Shown in pieces: positions 30,803 to 31,736 of a stretch of DNA of 31,736 bases (its first letter is position 1; each line of letters opens with the position of its first letter). A program made the position numbers and the translations under genes. Under the pieces are notes generated by a model. It did not search any database. It was not told the DNA's origin and saw only the letters and a list, made by a program, of their open reading frames with translations. The stretch is from contig NZ_CALTUX010000023.1 in NCBI RefSeq assembly GCF_943912825.1, positions 1 through 31,736 of the forward strand. Direction: 5' to 3'. The DNA is from an uncultured Anaerococcus sp. (GTDB lineage: Bacteria > Bacillota > Clostridia > Tissierellales > Peptoniphilaceae).

Positions 30803-31736
30803 TTAAGACTTTAGTAAATCAATAATTTCATCCTGGGCCTGTCTACCTTCTCTAAAAAATCTTAAAAGTGGATAACAGTGGCACATTCCTTTACCTACAA
30901 TAATTTCGTATGGAGCCTTGTATTTTTTCATCGCTTTTTTAAACTCGTCAGCAAAGGCATACAAGCATTCATTTCCTCCGTAATAAAAGTAAGTTTTTGG
31001 AAAGTCTGAAAAATCTCCCTTTGTTCCATCTAACATATATTCAGCTAAGTCTTCATCTCCCTTTACAATTTCTCTTGCAGTTTTAAAATAAGTAGGGTCA
31101 ATCATTATGTCTTTATGGTTAAGGGCATTCATCTTTTCCCATACTTCTTTATTTTCCTCAAGACTTACATCTGGAAGTCCACCAGGAGATACTGAAATTA
31201 TTTTCCCAGCCATTGGTAAAGGTCTGCCCAAGGCATTGTTGTGCAAAAATATTCCAAGAGCTAGGCAAGCTCCCGATGAAAATCCGAGGACACTTATGTT
31301 TTCAGCCTTATAAGTTTGGGTCATTAGCCTATAGCTTTCAAAGCAAACTTCATAGGTCTTATCTATCTTTACATCTTCTGAACAAAGGGGATAGAATAAA
31401 AACCAAAGGTCTTTGCCTGTTTGTTCCATTATCCTTTCCGCCAAAGAAAAATCCAATTTGTCCGGTGGTGTAATCATTCCTCCGCCGAAGAAATATAGTA
31501 CAGCTCCTTCTGCAGGGCTCTTATTTTTTTGATATGAAAGGAGCCTGTAACCCATTACGTCTTTTACAAGGAGATAGTAATTTTTTCTCTCGGCTCTCTT
31601 CCTTGCCTTATCTAAATCAAATACCGCCTTTGCATTTTCTCCCTTTGCGTACTCAAGCATCTGATCCTTGTTCTTTAAAAACATTTTTTTGACCCCAAGA
31701 AGTCTTACTATTTCTGATGCAATTTTATAAGTTATA
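30803..31736 (-). CDS. Alpha/beta hydrolase (esterase/lipase-like), 5' end outside the window
   Basis: An alpha/beta-hydrolase-fold enzyme of the hormone-sensitive-lipase-like group. Visible are the oxyanion motif YFFGGG, the nucleophile in GFSSGA (serine 136 counted from the ATG at 31684), and the late catalytic histidine region GKGMCHCYPL. The reading frame stays open from the ATG at 31684 to the window edge (ITYKIASEIVRLLGVKK), that stretch reads like protein, and no good ribosome site precedes the ATG. The true start is therefore probably beyond 31736. The natural substrate, an ester or an amide, is unknown. Confidence 0.75.
   Translation of the reverse strand, partial: ITYKIASEIVRLLGVKKMFLKNKDQMLEYAKGENAKAVFDLDKARKRAERKNYYLLVKDVMGYRLLSYQKNKSPAEGAVLYFFGGGMITPPDKLDFSLAERIMEQTGKDLWFLFYPLCSEDVKIDKTYEVCFESYRLMTQTYKAENISVLGFSSGACLALGIFLHNNALGRPLPMAGKIISVSPGGLPDVSLEENKEVWEKMNALNHKDIMIDPTYFKTAREIVKGDEDLAEYMLDGTKGDFSDFPKTYFYYGGNECLYAFADEFKKAMKKYKAPYEIIVGKGMCHCYPLLRFFREGRQAQDEIIDLLKS

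Overview
The window is low-GC Firmicute DNA with short intergenic gaps, strong AAGGAGG-type ribosome binding sites and many T-tailed hairpin terminators. It has a T-box leader, DeoR-controlled sugar PTS operons, an L-lactate dehydrogenase and an FSA-size transaldolase. The gene content and codon style fit a fermentative anaerobic coccus of the Tissierellia/Peptoniphilaceae type (Anaerococcus-like). That placement is inference: no rRNA or marker gene lies in the window.

Layout. 1-4.1 kb: an AbgA-like M20 amidohydrolase, a formate/nitrite-family channel and a cytoplasmic GH13 glucanase, all on the minus strand. 4.2-12.5 kb: one long minus-strand operon, ulaG-ulaC-ulaA-ulaB-ulaF-ulaE-ulaD-tal-tkt. 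It would take up L-ascorbate by PTS, open the lactone, convert the product to D-xylulose 5-phosphate and feed it to transaldolase and transketolase in the same transcription unit. A divergent DeoR regulator (ulaR-like, 12795-13550) faces it across a structured 314-base regulatory region. 13.6-15.2 kb: a TcyP-like cystine symporter behind a T-box leader whose specifier (TGC) and acceptor-binding bulge (TGGA) both point to tRNA-Cys. 15.5-17.7 kb: an orphan lipoprotein of the oligopeptide-binding family. 17.8-21.2 kb: the fructose operon fruR-fruK-fruA, with a probably leaderless fruR mRNA. 21.4-21.9 kb: xpt.

22.0-22.6 kb is the most interesting stretch. Two tandem copies of a compact type I toxin-antitoxin module of the Fst/par kind sit here. 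Each has a 31-32 residue membrane toxin gene and a convergent antisense RNA, with a shared bidirectional terminator between them and a pair of direct repeats that gives the antisense RNA its complementarity to the toxin start. The repeats differ between the two copies but match within each copy, so the two antitoxins look specific to their own toxins.

22.6-27.0 kb: an MMPL/RND-type transporter translationally coupled to a secreted Leu-x-x-Gly heptad-repeat protein. This operon has no visible terminator before the second antitoxin and probably reads into it. 27.0-27.5 kb: AT-rich non-coding DNA with an imperfect inverted repeat and the ldh terminator. 27.5-31.7 kb, minus strand: ldh, cutC, a shrunken remnant of a type I restriction HsdR gene, a GNAT acetyltransferase with a TTG start, a four-helix membrane protein of unknown function, and an alpha/beta hydrolase whose 5' end runs off the window.
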